Positions 16,553 to 24,683 of a stretch of DNA of 64,000 bases are shown one piece after another. The stretch's first letter is position 1; each line of letters starts with the position of its first letter. The DNA lies in the NCBI RefSeq assembly GCF_022259695.1, contig NZ_CP092099.1:2874001-2938000 (forward strand), written 5' to 3'. Both the position numbers and the translations under genes were made by a program. The stretch comes from Flaviramulus sp. BrNp1-15. GTDB lineage: Bacteria; Bacteroidota; Bacteroidia; Flavobacteriales; Flavobacteriaceae. Under the pieces are notes generated by a model. It made no database searches. It was given only the letters and a program-made list of their open reading frames with translations, and was not told where the DNA came from.

Positions 16553-17662
16553 ATGAAAATATTAAAGAAAATAGGAAAGTGGTTTTTGATTTTACTGGGA
16601 GCAATTGTTGCGTTTATTTTAGTTGTATTACTAATAATTCGAATCAATAGTTCTGGAAACGAAGAACCTTTTTTAGACGAAAACGGTAATGTTCTTCCGA
16701 ATAGTATCGCTATGCACGAGGATATGACAATCAATGGAGTACCTCAAAGGATTACCATAAGAGGAAAAGACAAGAATAATCCCGTACTACTAATAGTTCA
16801 CGGAGGACCAGGCGCACCAATTTTACCTGTAATTTACAAATTGACAAGAACTGATTTGGAAGATATTTTTACGGTTTGTTACTGGGAGCAAAGAGGCTCT
16901 GGGCTAGCTTTTAATGATAGCATACCTGATTCATCCATTACCTTATCACATATAGTTGATGATGGTTTGGAACTATCCAATTATTTAAAAAAGACGTTCA
17001 AAAAAGACAAAATTTACATTGAAGGTTTATCGTGGGGAACAGCGGTAGCAGCTTATATGGTTCAAAAACAGCCAGAATTATATCACGCCTATATTGGTAG
17101 TGGTCTTATGGCGAATCTATCACTTTCAGAAGAATTATCTTATGAATTTGCAATGTCAGAATCCCAAAAAAACAATGATACCATTTCAATCAATCAATTA
17201 AAACAAATTGGAAGACCACCTTATGTTAAAAATTCAAAAAATTCAGTAACTGAAGCCTTTGAAATAGAACGAAAGATTGTAATGAAGTATGCACCGATAA
17301 AATTAGAAACCGATTTTAATTTTATTAAAAGTATGTTTTTAGATAATGGATTAACGTTTAGCGAAAAATTTACTGATATGATAAATAGTCCTGAATCCTA
17401 CTATCCTGCAGCTAAAATTTTACAACCTACTGCAATCAATATGAATTTAATGCGTGATATTCCTGAATTGAAAGTGCCAGTTTATATTTTACAAGGAGAC
17501 AATGACCATTTTACCGAAACGTCAGTAGCAAAAACGTATTTTGATTCACTTATTGCGCCATCTAAAAAATGGTTTTTATTTGAAAACGGAACACACGGAG
17601 TACAAGTTGAATATCCTGAAAAATATCGTTCAATTTATATCAATGAAATACTTGGAAAATAA
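16553..17662 (+). CDS. Cassette 4: membrane-anchored alpha/beta hydrolase (proline iminopeptidase-like)
   Basis: The 369-residue protein has an N-terminal membrane helix (about 12-33) and an alpha/beta-hydrolase fold. It carries the oxyanion motif HGGPG (about residues 84-88), the nucleophile elbow GLSWGT with the catalytic Ser, a late Asp in QGDNDH and a His in NGTHG. HGGPG is typical of the S33 prolyl iminopeptidase group, though the substrate cannot be fixed. It starts about 40 bp inside the cassette. It is one of the few cassette genes with a housekeeping-type enzyme fold. Confidence 0.85.
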   Translation: MKILKKIGKWFLILLGAIVAFILVVLLIIRINSSGNEEPFLDENGNVLPNSIAMHEDMTINGVPQRITIRGKDKNNPVLLIVHGGPGAPILPVIYKLTRTDLEDIFTVCYWEQRGSGLAFNDSIPDSSITLSHIVDDGLELSNYLKKTFKKDKIYIEGLSWGTAVAAYMVQKQPELYHAYIGSGLMANLSLSEELSYEFAMSESQKNNDTISINQLKQIGRPPYVKNSKNSVTEAFEIERKIVMKYAPIKLETDFNFIKSMFLDNGLTFSEKFTDMINSPESYYPAAKILQPTAINMNLMRDIPELKVPVYILQGDNDHFTETSVAKTYFDSLIAPSKKWFLFENGTHGVQVEYPEKYRSIYINEILGK

Positions 17663-17666
17663 TTAC

Positions 17667-17795
17667 TACCGCCAACACCGTATAAAAATAATTGCGGTTT
17701 AGTGCTTAATTAAAGGTCGTTGTGTGTTTGTAACGTCTGATTTTCCTTCGGAAAATCCTCGCATACAAACCCGCAACTATTCTTATACGAGACCG
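17667..17795 (+). repeat. attC-like site 4
   Basis: The left box TACCGCCAAC (17667-17676) is the exact reverse complement of the start of this cassette (16510-16519). It contains the TTTTCCTTCGGAAAA apical hairpin and ends in GAGACCG|TT. Related to sites 8 and 16 and to the solitary site at 47761-47890. Confidence 0.9.
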
Positions 17796-17811
17796 TTGTA
17801 GGTAATTTAAA

Positions 17812-18168
17812 ATGAACAATACGGAAAGAATTATCGGAATAAATAACCGATTTCAAATCAAACTGAAATTGGAATTAGAAAAAGAGCATTCGACTGATAT
17901 GAAAGCATATTTGTGGAAAGTACTAATTATGTCTGAAATTGCTCAACGGAGTTTTGTTCTGAATATGAAAATTGAATCTTTTGAAAAACAATATTTTGAC
18001 CGATATACAGCAGTTGCAAGATATTTTAGGGATTGGAATATGGATTGGGTTGCAGATAATTACTTTGAAATCACACATTATATAGCGGAATTCTATTGGA
18101 CTGATAAAAACAAGGAAGGCTTTAATCCGAATTATATTCCATTTAAAACATTTGAATTGGAAAAATAA
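17812..18168 (+). CDS. Cassette 5: hypothetical protein
   Basis: The 118-residue protein starts 16 bp inside the cassette. It is charged and likely all-helical, with a Trp/Tyr-rich second half (YFRDWNMDWVADNYF). It has no signal peptide and no recognised motif. The gene nearly fills the 510-bp cassette. Confidence 0.65.
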   Translation: MNNTERIIGINNRFQIKLKLELEKEHSTDMKAYLWKVLIMSEIAQRSFVLNMKIESFEKQYFDRYTAVARYFRDWNMDWVADNYFEITHYIAEFYWTDKNKEGFNPNYIPFKTFELEK

Positions 18169-18174
18169 AAAAAC

Positions 18175-18305
18175 TACCTACAACATTGTATATAAAAAAT
18201 TGCTATTTTGTGCTTAACCAATGTGAGTTGCTTTGTTTGCTTGCATCTGATTTTCCTTCGGAAAATCCTCGCACACAAACACGCAACATTTCATATACGT
18301 AACCG
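18175..18305 (+). repeat. attC-like site 5
   Basis: The left box TACCTACAAC is the exact reverse complement of this cassette's start (17795-17804). It carries the UUCG-capped hairpin and ends GTAACCG|TT. Same subfamily as sites 11 and 17. Confidence 0.9.
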
Positions 18306-18316
18306 TTGGCAACAAT

Positions 18317-18925
18317 ATGAAAAAACTGATGTTAATAATATTTCTCGCCTTTTTTGCCTGTAAGTCAGGATTTGACTCATCTTCATCTGTCTTATCTTCG
18401 AAAGAATGCATTACAAAAAAACAAAAAGAAATTTTAGAAAAATCGGTGGAATTGTTTGAATCTAAACTTCACAAACAATATCCAAATATTTCTAATGAAG
18501 CAGCATATTTTGAATTCATATCTGATTTGGCAAATAAAAAACTGAGTATTGACTTTTTTCAAGATTCCTTAGACTTAGAAATTAGGAATTTAAATTTGTG
18601 GACTGAATCAAAACGCTCAGAAGAAGAAACTGACTTAGAAAAAAAAATATTCAATGTTAATTCAATGAATCCTATACGAGTAAAATTAAATTCTGATTTT
18701 TCAACTTGTCTTGCAAATAAAATCGACTGGAGAATTGGAACGAATAGTTTTTTACGAATGAACTCAAAATATCGACTAAGTCCCAGGCTTGCTCGAAAAC
18801 AACTATTCAGGACAAGCGAATATGACCTGAAGAAAATTGAGAATAGATTAGCTATTGTACTTGGTGTTTATTACCAAACAATGTTTAATATAAAAAATAC
18901 TGTTGCCAACACCGTGTATAATTAA
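18317..18925 (+). CDS. Cassette 6: lipoprotein of unknown function
   Basis: The 202-residue protein has a lipobox FFACKSG (Cys at about residue 15) and a Ser-rich linker, then a charged helical domain with DFSTCLANKIDWRIG. No family is recognised. The reading frame continues through the left box of attC site 6, so its last residues are coded by the recombination site. The start is 11 bp inside the cassette. Confidence 0.72.
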   Translation: MKKLMLIIFLAFFACKSGFDSSSSVLSSKECITKKQKEILEKSVELFESKLHKQYPNISNEAAYFEFISDLANKKLSIDFFQDSLDLEIRNLNLWTESKRSEEETDLEKKIFNVNSMNPIRVKLNSDFSTCLANKIDWRIGTNSFLRMNSKYRLSPRLARKQLFRTSEYDLKKIENRLAIVLGVYYQTMFNIKNTVANTVYN

Positions 18926-19032
18926 TTGCTTTGGCAAGTGCTTATTTGGAAAATTCCTTCGGAATTTTCTCGCGTTCGTTTTTGTTTACTAAATTAGTTG
19001 CTTAAACACGCAACTAACCATACACAAAACCG
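18901..19032 (+). repeat. attC-like site 6
   Basis: The left box TGTTGCCAAC (18901-18910) is the exact reverse complement of the cassette start (18305-18314). It lies inside the 3' end of the cassette gene. It ends in AAACCG|TT. Confidence 0.88.
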
Positions 19033-19061
19033 TTAGCTATAATGTTGAACAAACATCGCGA

Positions 19062-20798
19062 ATGAAAAGAATAATTACCATTTCAATAATAATTATGAAT
19101 CTATTAAATCTGTTTGGTTGTAAGGCACAAAACGAAAATGACCCTTATTGGGATTTTAATGAAACCGAACATTTTCGACCTGAACTAAATAAAGGTGAAT
19201 TCTTCAAATTAAGTGGTTTTGATTTTGGCTGGTTTGTACTTGAGCCAATATCAAAATTTGTAAAGGACAAGGAGCACGAAATTGAACGTGGTAAATCTTT
19301 ATCGTATGGACAGAAAGCACTTTATTATTGGTGGTATTTAGATGCTCAAGTTAGAAATGGTGGATTTGTTCAATTCTACTACAATGGTTACGGACCTTAT
19401 GTCTCAACAATAATAAAAGGGTTGGAACATATTGGAGATACTGAAATGGCTGACCTTGTTAAAAAAGCAGATAAAATCTATCAAAAAAACAAAAAGCTAA
19501 TGGACAAGGCTCAAGAAAGTGATTTGTTTGGGAGCGACCTCTATGATAGACTTGACGAAATGTCTTTGCTTGATGACAAGTATTATAAAATGAATGAAAA
19601 GACAATGTCCTTAATTGAATCTTACATTCGTAAAAACCCAAACGAAATATGTCTTGACGAAGATGGAAAAGAATTTGACCTGACTTTCACTGGTCTTTGC
19701 AAAACCTTTTATCCTGACAAAAATGTTAAAGAAGAGTTTTACCTTGAACAAGGGGTAATAAATGGAGAATTCAAGTCTTTTTATGAAAACGGAAAACTAA
19801 AAGAACGAATAGATTACAAAAAAGGAGAACAAACTGGAGAGCGAGAAGAATTTTTCGAAAATGGAGCACTAAAGTATAAGGTTGTAAAAGATAAACCTAA
19901 TGAAGTACTAATACATAAATGGTTCTATGAAAACGGAGTCCAGAAGAAATTAGAAACAAAAAAAGCTGATAGCAACCAAAACTTTGGCGAATCAAAAGAG
20001 TGGTATGATAATGGGCAACTTAAAGAACAATCAAATTTCATTGATAATACTACAAGGACTGGAAAATGGCTGAAATTTTGGAAAGATGGAAGTAAAAAAC
20101 TAGAAGCAGATTTTAAAGTAGGTCAAGTCTATTTTGAAAACTATTGGGACGAAAAAGGAGAGCAAACTTTAATAAACGGTACAGGACTTTATATAAATGA
20201 GTGGAATGCATTTAACGGCACAACTATATACGAGACTGAATACAAGAATTACCTCAGAGATGGTAAATCAAGAACTATAAGGAGAGGTGTGGTAAGTTTA
20301 GAACAAGAATTTAAAGAAGGTAAAGAGCACGGCATTACAAGAAGTTATTACGATAACGGAGATTTAGAGAAAGAAACTGTGTATGAAAACGGTAAAGCTA
20401 TTTCAACTCAAAAATTCCCAAAGTTTAAAAATCCAAAAGTAAAAACAAGTGTTATTTCCAAAATATGTGATGGTTGCTATAATGACTACGAAGATTATCT
20501 GCTTCCTGACAATCAACCATTACCTATAAATGACCAAAAAATAGCTGAAAATTTTCAGGCAGATAAATCCGTATTTGATGGATATGGAGATGACTATACA
20601 TTATCTTATGGTTATTATTTATTTGTCAATGAAAAAGGGAATGTCGAGGACATCAAATTTGCTGTTGCAAGTAATATGTGGCTTGATGAGCAAGTAAAAT
20701 CAAGTATGTCTGAATTAAAATATGAACCTGCTTTTAAAGGTGGAAAACCAATAAAAAGCATACATTATGTTCGATATGAATTAAAGCTGACAGAATAA
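19062..20798 (+). CDS. Cassette 7: lipoprotein with DMP19/DUF4375-like domain, MORN-type repeats and TonB-C-like end
   Basis: The 578-residue protein has a lipobox LFGCKAQ (Cys about 20). Residues about 80-150 (YYWWYLDAQVRNGGFVQFYYNG, in parts, and EHIGDTEMADLVKKA) match the DMP19/DUF4375 family. Residues about 235-430 hold several YENGKLKE/WYDNGQLKE units, i.e. MORN-variant repeats as in YwqK-type proteins. The last 75 residues (FVNEKGNVEDIKFAV, LKYEPAFKGGKPI) look like a TonB C-terminal domain. The protein is thus a three-part surface or periplasmic protein of unknown role. At 1.9 kb the cassette is among the longest of the array. Confidence 0.75.
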   Translation: MKRIITISIIIMNLLNLFGCKAQNENDPYWDFNETEHFRPELNKGEFFKLSGFDFGWFVLEPISKFVKDKEHEIERGKSLSYGQKALYYWWYLDAQVRNGGFVQFYYNGYGPYVSTIIKGLEHIGDTEMADLVKKADKIYQKNKKLMDKAQESDLFGSDLYDRLDEMSLLDDKYYKMNEKTMSLIESYIRKNPNEICLDEDGKEFDLTFTGLCKTFYPDKNVKEEFYLEQGVINGEFKSFYENGKLKERIDYKKGEQTGEREEFFENGALKYKVVKDKPNEVLIHKWFYENGVQKKLETKKADSNQNFGESKEWYDNGQLKEQSNFIDNTTRTGKWLKFWKDGSKKLEADFKVGQVYFENYWDEKGEQTLINGTGLYINEWNAFNGTTIYETEYKNYLRDGKSRTIRRGVVSLEQEFKEGKEHGITRSYYDNGDLEKETVYENGKAISTQKFPKFKNPKVKTSVISKICDGCYNDYEDYLLPDNQPLPINDQKIAENFQADKSVFDGYGDDYTLSYGYYLFVNEKGNVEDIKFAVASNMWLDEQVKSSMSELKYEPAFKGGKPIKSIHYVRYELKLTE

Positions 20799-20803
20799 TA
20801 CAC

Positions 20804-20931
20804 TATAGCTAACAATGTATATAAAAAATAGGCGAAACAGTAGTAAAATCAAAAGTTCAGGTACGTGTCAAAGTTTATGCTTAACCGAAAGTTTAGTGCT
20901 TCTAAATCGCCTACTTTTCATATACTAACCG
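20804..20931 (+). repeat. attC-like site 7
   Basis: The left box TATAGCTAAC (20804-20813) is the exact reverse complement of the cassette start (19032-19041). It has the same GTATAT..GGCGA / TCGCC..ATATAC stem as sites 1 and 15 and ends TAACCG|TT. Confidence 0.9.
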
Positions 20932-20955
20932 TTGTAGCACATTTAAGAAAACCCA

Positions 20956-21504
20956 ATGGCAATATATCAATTTCTAACATTTGTACTTCCAAGAAAGCCG
21001 ATTGAAACAAAATATGGCGGAATTCCAAAACAGCTTGAAATAAAACACGCTGAATGGGAAAAATATTGGGAAAATTATGATGTGGAACTGAATGATGCGC
21101 CTGAACCTGAATTTGAAGATGCGATTTCAACAAAATGGTGGAAAGAAATTCAAATTAACATTGTGGAATTAAGAAACGAAATTGACAAAATTATTCCAAG
21201 AGCTTCGTGGAATAACGAAAGTTGGAAAATCGAAAACGGAGAAGTTGACCACGATTTGAGTATTGACTTTAACGAAAAAGAGAATTTTATAGAAGATTTT
21301 AGATTTCGAACTGATTTGAGAGATTCAAAACTGAATTTCTTAAATTCAATGCTGGAATTATGCGATAGTAATGATTGGATTTTAATGGACGAAAATGGAA
21401 ATCTATGTAATCCGAATATTAAAGAATTAGCGGAATTAATTAAAGACTCAAATCCAGATAAGTTTTTGAGAAACCCAATTGAATTCCTTGAAAATCTGAA
21501 ATAA
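20956..21504 (+). CDS. Cassette 8: hypothetical protein
   Basis: The 182-residue protein starts 24 bp inside the cassette. It has no signal peptide and is acidic, with Trp-rich segments (EWEKYWENYDVE, STKWWKEIQ, PRASWNNESWK). The fold is unknown to me. Patterns of this kind occur in small immunity-type proteins, but nothing here proves that. Confidence 0.65.
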   Translation: MAIYQFLTFVLPRKPIETKYGGIPKQLEIKHAEWEKYWENYDVELNDAPEPEFEDAISTKWWKEIQINIVELRNEIDKIIPRASWNNESWKIENGEVDHDLSIDFNEKENFIEDFRFRTDLRDSKLNFLNSMLELCDSNDWILMDENGNLCNPNIKELAELIKDSNPDKFLRNPIEFLENLK

Positions 21505-21508
21505 AAAC

Positions 21509-21637
21509 GTGCTACAACAACGTATAAAAATAATGCGTAGTTTAGTGCTTAATCAAGAGTTAGTGCATTTTTGTTACGTCTGAATTTCCTACGGAAATTC
21601 CTCGCACACAAAACCGCACTATTCTTATACAAAACCG
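21509..21637 (+). repeat. attC-like site 8
   Basis: The left box GTGCTACAAC (21509-21518) is the exact reverse complement of the cassette start (20931-20940). The apical hairpin is AATTTCCTACGGAAATT. It ends AAAACCG|TT. Confidence 0.9.
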
Positions 21638-21661
21638 TTACCACACATTTGAAAAAACAGA

Positions 21662-22258
21662 ATGGATTTAAACGACATTAGAGAAAACTATAAGAATTTT
21701 GACGATTGGAAAATTGAAAAAATTGCATCCGAAGAAGCAGGTTCTTTGAGACCGGAGGTTCTTGATATTCTAAAAGCAGAGATTAAAAAAAGAAATCTGA
21801 ATCTGAATTTAATTGATAGTGTCGACTCGCAGACAAAGGAATTGACCGAATCTGAATTTAATGAATATTGCAATATTTTAAGAAATCATCCTTGTCCGAA
21901 ATGCAAATCAAAAACACAAAAAATTAATGCAACTATGGTTGGTAAAGTAGTAAGTATGATAATAATGACAAACTACGAGAAATCGTTAAAAGTTGCTTGC
22001 TCAAACTGTCTTGATGAAATGCACAGTAAAGCAAATACAAAATCTGCACTTTTAGGTTGGTGGGGATTTCCTTGGGGACCAATTCAAACAATTAGGTCTT
22101 TTATTTTTAATTCAAGTATGAAGAAAAATAATCGGACTGAAAAACCGAATGAAATTTTTGCAAGCTTTATTGTTAGTAATATTGGAATTATGGAAACGGC
22201 AAAAACTGAACCTGAAAAACTGACTGAATTTATTAATCGAACAAATAACGCAATATAA
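21662..22258 (+). CDS. Cassette 9: zinc-ribbon-type hypothetical protein
   Basis: The 198-residue protein has a helical N-terminal part of about 70 residues (LRPEVLDILKAEIKKR). A pair of CxxC motifs, CPKC (about 78-81) and CSNC (about 112-115), can bind zinc. A hydrophobic Trp/Gly stretch (LLGWWGFPWGPIQTI) follows and may touch the membrane. I do not recognise a named family. It fills the 752-bp cassette. Confidence 0.68.
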   Translation: MDLNDIRENYKNFDDWKIEKIASEEAGSLRPEVLDILKAEIKKRNLNLNLIDSVDSQTKELTESEFNEYCNILRNHPCPKCKSKTQKINATMVGKVVSMIIMTNYEKSLKVACSNCLDEMHSKANTKSALLGWWGFPWGPIQTIRSFIFNSSMKKNNRTEKPNEIFASFIVSNIGIMETAKTEPEKLTEFINRTNNAI

Positions 22259-22262
22259 AAAC

Positions 22263-22389
22263 GTGTGGTAACAAAGTATATAATTTATTGCTAGTTCTAG
22301 CTTACTTACGAAAATCCTCGCGGATTTTCTATTCGGTTTGTGCTTGCTAAATTTGTTACTTAACCACGCAACAAACCATATACAAACCG
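22263..22389 (+). repeat. attC-like site 9
   Basis: The left box GTGTGGTAAC (22263-22272) is the exact reverse complement of the cassette start (21637-21646). It has the inner hairpin AAAATCCTCGCGGATTTT and ends AAACCG|TT. Subfamily with sites 6 and 10. Confidence 0.9.
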
Positions 22390-22415
22390 TTGTGGTGCAT
22401 TTCAGAAAAAACGAT

Positions 22416-23072
22416 ATGAAAATTAAACTAACAATCTTCTTTTTGACATTTTGCTCTATTTTGTTTGCGCAAGAATTGAAAACGATTAAAGCTGTTCAAG
22501 GAAAAGATTCTGACTTTTTTGACTATGAGGATTATGAAGCACCTGATAAACCAATCGGAAAACTAATCTTTTTGAAAGGATGCAGTTGGTATTGTGGTGG
22601 TTCAGTTAAATCAATTAAAGCTTCGTCTGAATTAAAGGAAAATAACGGAATCAATTACTCACCAAAAAATGCTCACGATTTTGACAAAAACACAGCTTGG
22701 GTTGAGGGAAAACTTGATTTTGGAATTGGAGAATTTATAGAATATTGTTTCGACTTTAGCGAAATGAAAGAGTATAATGGTGGTTTAGGAATTAACCGAA
22801 TTTTACTAGCAAATGGATATAAGAAAAACAAACTGACTTGGAAAAATAACTCTAGAGTCAAGCAATTGAAAGTTTATTTGAATGGAAAATCTTATGCAGT
22901 TTTAAATCTTTTGGACTCATTTGAAATTCAAACAATCGACATAGGAGAAATAAAATTTCCAGCGAATAAAGAGACAATACTAAAATTTGAGATAACTCAA
23001 GTTTACGAAGGAACAAAGTATAAAGACACTGCAATTAGTCTATTAATGTTTGACGGAATTGGAGTGCATTAA
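22416..23072 (+). CDS. Cassette 10: secreted protein with NADase-type glycan-binding (discoidin-like) domain
   Basis: The frame is open from 22338, but those codons lie in the preceding attC. ATG 22416, 26 bp inside the cassette, starts a signal peptide ending LFAQ. The 218-residue protein contains a discoidin-like domain with ASSELKE, INYSPKNAHDFDKNTAWVEG and GIGEFIEYCF, the pattern seen in NADase-type glycan-binding domains. It has a Cys pair (CSWYC) ahead of the domain. It probably binds a carbohydrate or surface ligand outside the cell. Confidence 0.72.
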   Translation: MKIKLTIFFLTFCSILFAQELKTIKAVQGKDSDFFDYEDYEAPDKPIGKLIFLKGCSWYCGGSVKSIKASSELKENNGINYSPKNAHDFDKNTAWVEGKLDFGIGEFIEYCFDFSEMKEYNGGLGINRILLANGYKKNKLTWKNNSRVKQLKVYLNGKSYAVLNLLDSFEIQTIDIGEIKFPANKETILKFEITQVYEGTKYKDTAISLLMFDGIGVH

Positions 23073-23083
23073 AATAAAAACGA

Positions 23084-23211
23084 CACCACAACACCGTATA
23101 AAATTAATTGCTAGTACACGCCTACTTAAGAAAATCCTCGCGGATTTTCTATTCGGTTTGTATTTGCTAAATTAGTTGCTTAAACCACGCAACTAATCTT
23201 ATACAAGACCG
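23084..23211 (+). repeat. attC-like site 10
   Basis: The left box CACCACAAC (23084-23092) is the exact reverse complement of the cassette start (22389-22397). It has the same inner hairpin as site 9 and ends AGACCG|TT. Confidence 0.9.
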
Positions 23212-23229
23212 TTGTGTGTAATTTGAGAA

Positions 23230-23625
23230 ATGAGACAAACGATAACTAAATCTGACAAAAACTTAAAAATCTTAAACAAGCTAATTGTAAACGGATTTTA
23301 CTCTGGTTATATCGGACCAGAAAAGTTTGAGCTTATTCGGAATCATTTTCCAAATAACCATCGATTAATCGGACTTTTGAATAACGCAGGAAATTACGAT
23401 TTAAAATTTGACTTTAAATCACCGCTGAATATCTTCTCAAAAATTTTACTCGGACTCGGACTTCTGATTTCAATAATTTCGCTGATTAAAGGAAATTGGA
23501 TTTTGCCGATTGTGTTTGTTGTTTTCGGACTGATTATGTTTGCGGGTTTTAAACTAAAAGAAAAAAAAGAAATAAATATTTTCACGGATAAACTATTGGA
23601 ATTCCACAAAACGGAATTTGACTGA
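23230..23625 (+). CDS. Cassette 11: small membrane protein (duplicate copy 1)
   Basis: The 131-residue protein has a polar N-terminal half (TITKSDKNLKILNKLIVNG) and two membrane helices at about 70-90 and 93-112 (LLGLGLLISIISLI and LPIVFVVFGLIMFAGF), then a short charged tail. No family is recognised. The gene has a second identical copy at 28571-28966. The start lies 18 bp inside the cassette. Confidence 0.75.
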   Translation: MRQTITKSDKNLKILNKLIVNGFYSGYIGPEKFELIRNHFPNNHRLIGLLNNAGNYDLKFDFKSPLNIFSKILLGLGLLISIISLIKGNWILPIVFVVFGLIMFAGFKLKEKKEINIFTDKLLEFHKTEFD

Positions 23626-23635
23626 AATAAAAAAC

Positions 23636-23766
23636 TACACACAACACAGTATATAAAAAATTGCTGTTTTGTGCTTAATCAATATTAGTTGCTTTGTTTG
23701 CTAGCTTCTGATTTTCCTTCGGAAAATCCTCGCACACAAACACGCAACTTTCCATATACATAACCG
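23636..23766 (+). repeat. attC-like site 11
   Basis: The left box TACACACAAC (23636-23645) is the exact reverse complement of the cassette start (23211-23220). It has the TTTTCCTTCGGAAAA apical hairpin and ends ATAACCG|TT. Identical to site 17. Confidence 0.92.
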
Positions 23767-23805
23767 TTAGGGATAATTTCTGAACCACTCATGTGAAAGA
23801 AAAGC

Positions 23806-23836
23806 TTGACTTTCTCAAAAAAAAGTCGTAACTTCG
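23806..23836 (+). promoter_or_regulatory. Putative Bacteroidota-type promoter inside cassette 12
   Basis: TTG (23806-23808) and TAACTTCG (23829-23836) lie 20 bp apart, close to the TTTG / TAnnTTTG consensus. The start site would fall at the left arm of the long hairpin that follows, so this promoter would make a structured RNA that could read on into the toxin-antitoxin pair. Confidence 0.5.
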
Positions 23837-23915
23837 CATACCTAAGTTCTTTACTTAAAGCTTATTCAGCTTAAAATTTAGAAAGTAAAAGCTTTAAGTA
23901 AAGAACTTAGGTATG
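23837..23915 (+). ncRNA. Long hairpin 1 (27-bp perfect inverted repeat) in the cassette 12 leader
   Basis: Positions 23837-23863 and 23889-23915 are perfect reverse complements over 27 bp, with a 25-nt loop. The stem starts CATACCTAAG. It could be a structured leader RNA, a regulatory RNA or the relic of a tiny mobile element. It lies just behind a promoter-like sequence and ahead of a second hairpin. Confidence 0.5.
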
Positions 23916-23926
23916 TAAAAAACTAC

Positions 23927-23972
23927 AGAAGACACAAGAGGTGAAGCTAAAGCTTCACCTCTTGTGTCTTCT
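23927..23972 (+). ncRNA. Long hairpin 2 (22-bp perfect inverted repeat)
   Basis: Positions 23927-23948 and 23951-23972 are perfect reverse complements with a 2-nt centre; the stem starts AGAAGACACAAG. No T run follows directly, so it is not a standard terminator. It sits between hairpin 1 and the operator of the toxin-antitoxin genes. Confidence 0.5.
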
Positions 23973-24033
23973 AAGGTTATATACTTTTGTGCTATAACAC
24001 AGCACTATTATCATAAAACAGTCAATACTATTT

Positions 24034-24062
24034 TGTCACAATTATTTACTATATTTGTGACA
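24034..24062 (+). promoter_or_regulatory. Promoter and operator of the AbiE-type pair
   Basis: A perfect 8-bp inverted repeat TGTCACAA (24034-24041) / TTGTGACA (24055-24062) overlaps a TATATTTG -7 box (24050-24057), 16 bp ahead of the antitoxin ATG. AbiEi-type antitoxins bind inverted repeats in their own promoter, so this is a likely autoregulatory site. Confidence 0.6.
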
Positions 24063-24078
24063 TATTTTATATTTAAAA

Positions 24079-24681
24079 ATGGCTGTATCTGTTGAAAATA
24101 AAGTAAAAAAGGCGATTACCAATTATAAAACGGGAAAAATATTTTTCCCGTCTAACTTTTCTAAATTTGGAAGTTCTACAGCAGTAAGACAAGCTTTAAA
24201 CAGATTAGAAGACGATGAATTTCTTTTAAGATTAGCCCACGGAATTTATCTTTATCCAAAAAGACATCCGAAATTTGGAATTCTATACCCTAATATTGAA
24301 GAAATAGCGATAGCTATCGCTAAGAGAGATAAAGCTAGAATAATCCCTACAGGAATACATGCTCTAAATAAATTAGGATTATCTACACAAGTCCCAATGA
24401 ATGTTGTTTACTTAACTGATGGATCTTCAAGGTCAATAAAAGTTAATAAAGGAAGTGTGAAATTTAAAAAAGCTTCGCCAAAACTGCTTTCTGTAAAAAG
24501 CGATAAAATCTTACTTGTAATACAAGCTTTAAAAGAATTAGGACAAAAAAATATAGATTCAAAAGTTAAAGAGCGAATAAAGCAGATATTATTAACGGTT
24601 GATGAAGATGTCATGATACATGATATAAAACTTGCACCTCAATGGATAGCCGAAATAATTAAAGAATTAATTGAACAATAA
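24079..24681 (+). CDS. Cassette 12: AbiEi-like antitoxin/transcriptional regulator (DUF6088 type)
   Basis: The 200-residue protein has an N-terminal winged-helix-like region (FPSNFSKFGSSTAVRQAL, LEDDEFLLRLAHGIYLYP) and a C-terminal domain typical of AbiEi-like antitoxins. It stands 2 bp ahead of a nucleotidyltransferase toxin gene. The family role is to neutralise the toxin indirectly and to repress the shared promoter. An inverted repeat in the promoter fits this. Unlike most cassette genes it has its own promoter, which is usual for toxin-antitoxin cassettes. Confidence 0.8.
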   Translation: MAVSVENKVKKAITNYKTGKIFFPSNFSKFGSSTAVRQALNRLEDDEFLLRLAHGIYLYPKRHPKFGILYPNIEEIAIAIAKRDKARIIPTGIHALNKLGLSTQVPMNVVYLTDGSSRSIKVNKGSVKFKKASPKLLSVKSDKILLVIQALKELGQKNIDSKVKERIKQILLTVDEDVMIHDIKLAPQWIAEIIKELIEQ

Positions 24682-24683
24682 AA

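Larger units (their letters stand above)
23212..23766 (+). repeat. Cassette 11, first copy of a duplicated 555-bp cassette
   Basis: This cassette reads identically to 28553-29107 over its whole length, including its attC. The identity starts and stops at the CCG|TT cassette boundaries, while the preceding and following cassettes differ. That fits movement or copying of a whole cassette by site-specific recombination. Confidence 0.92.
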
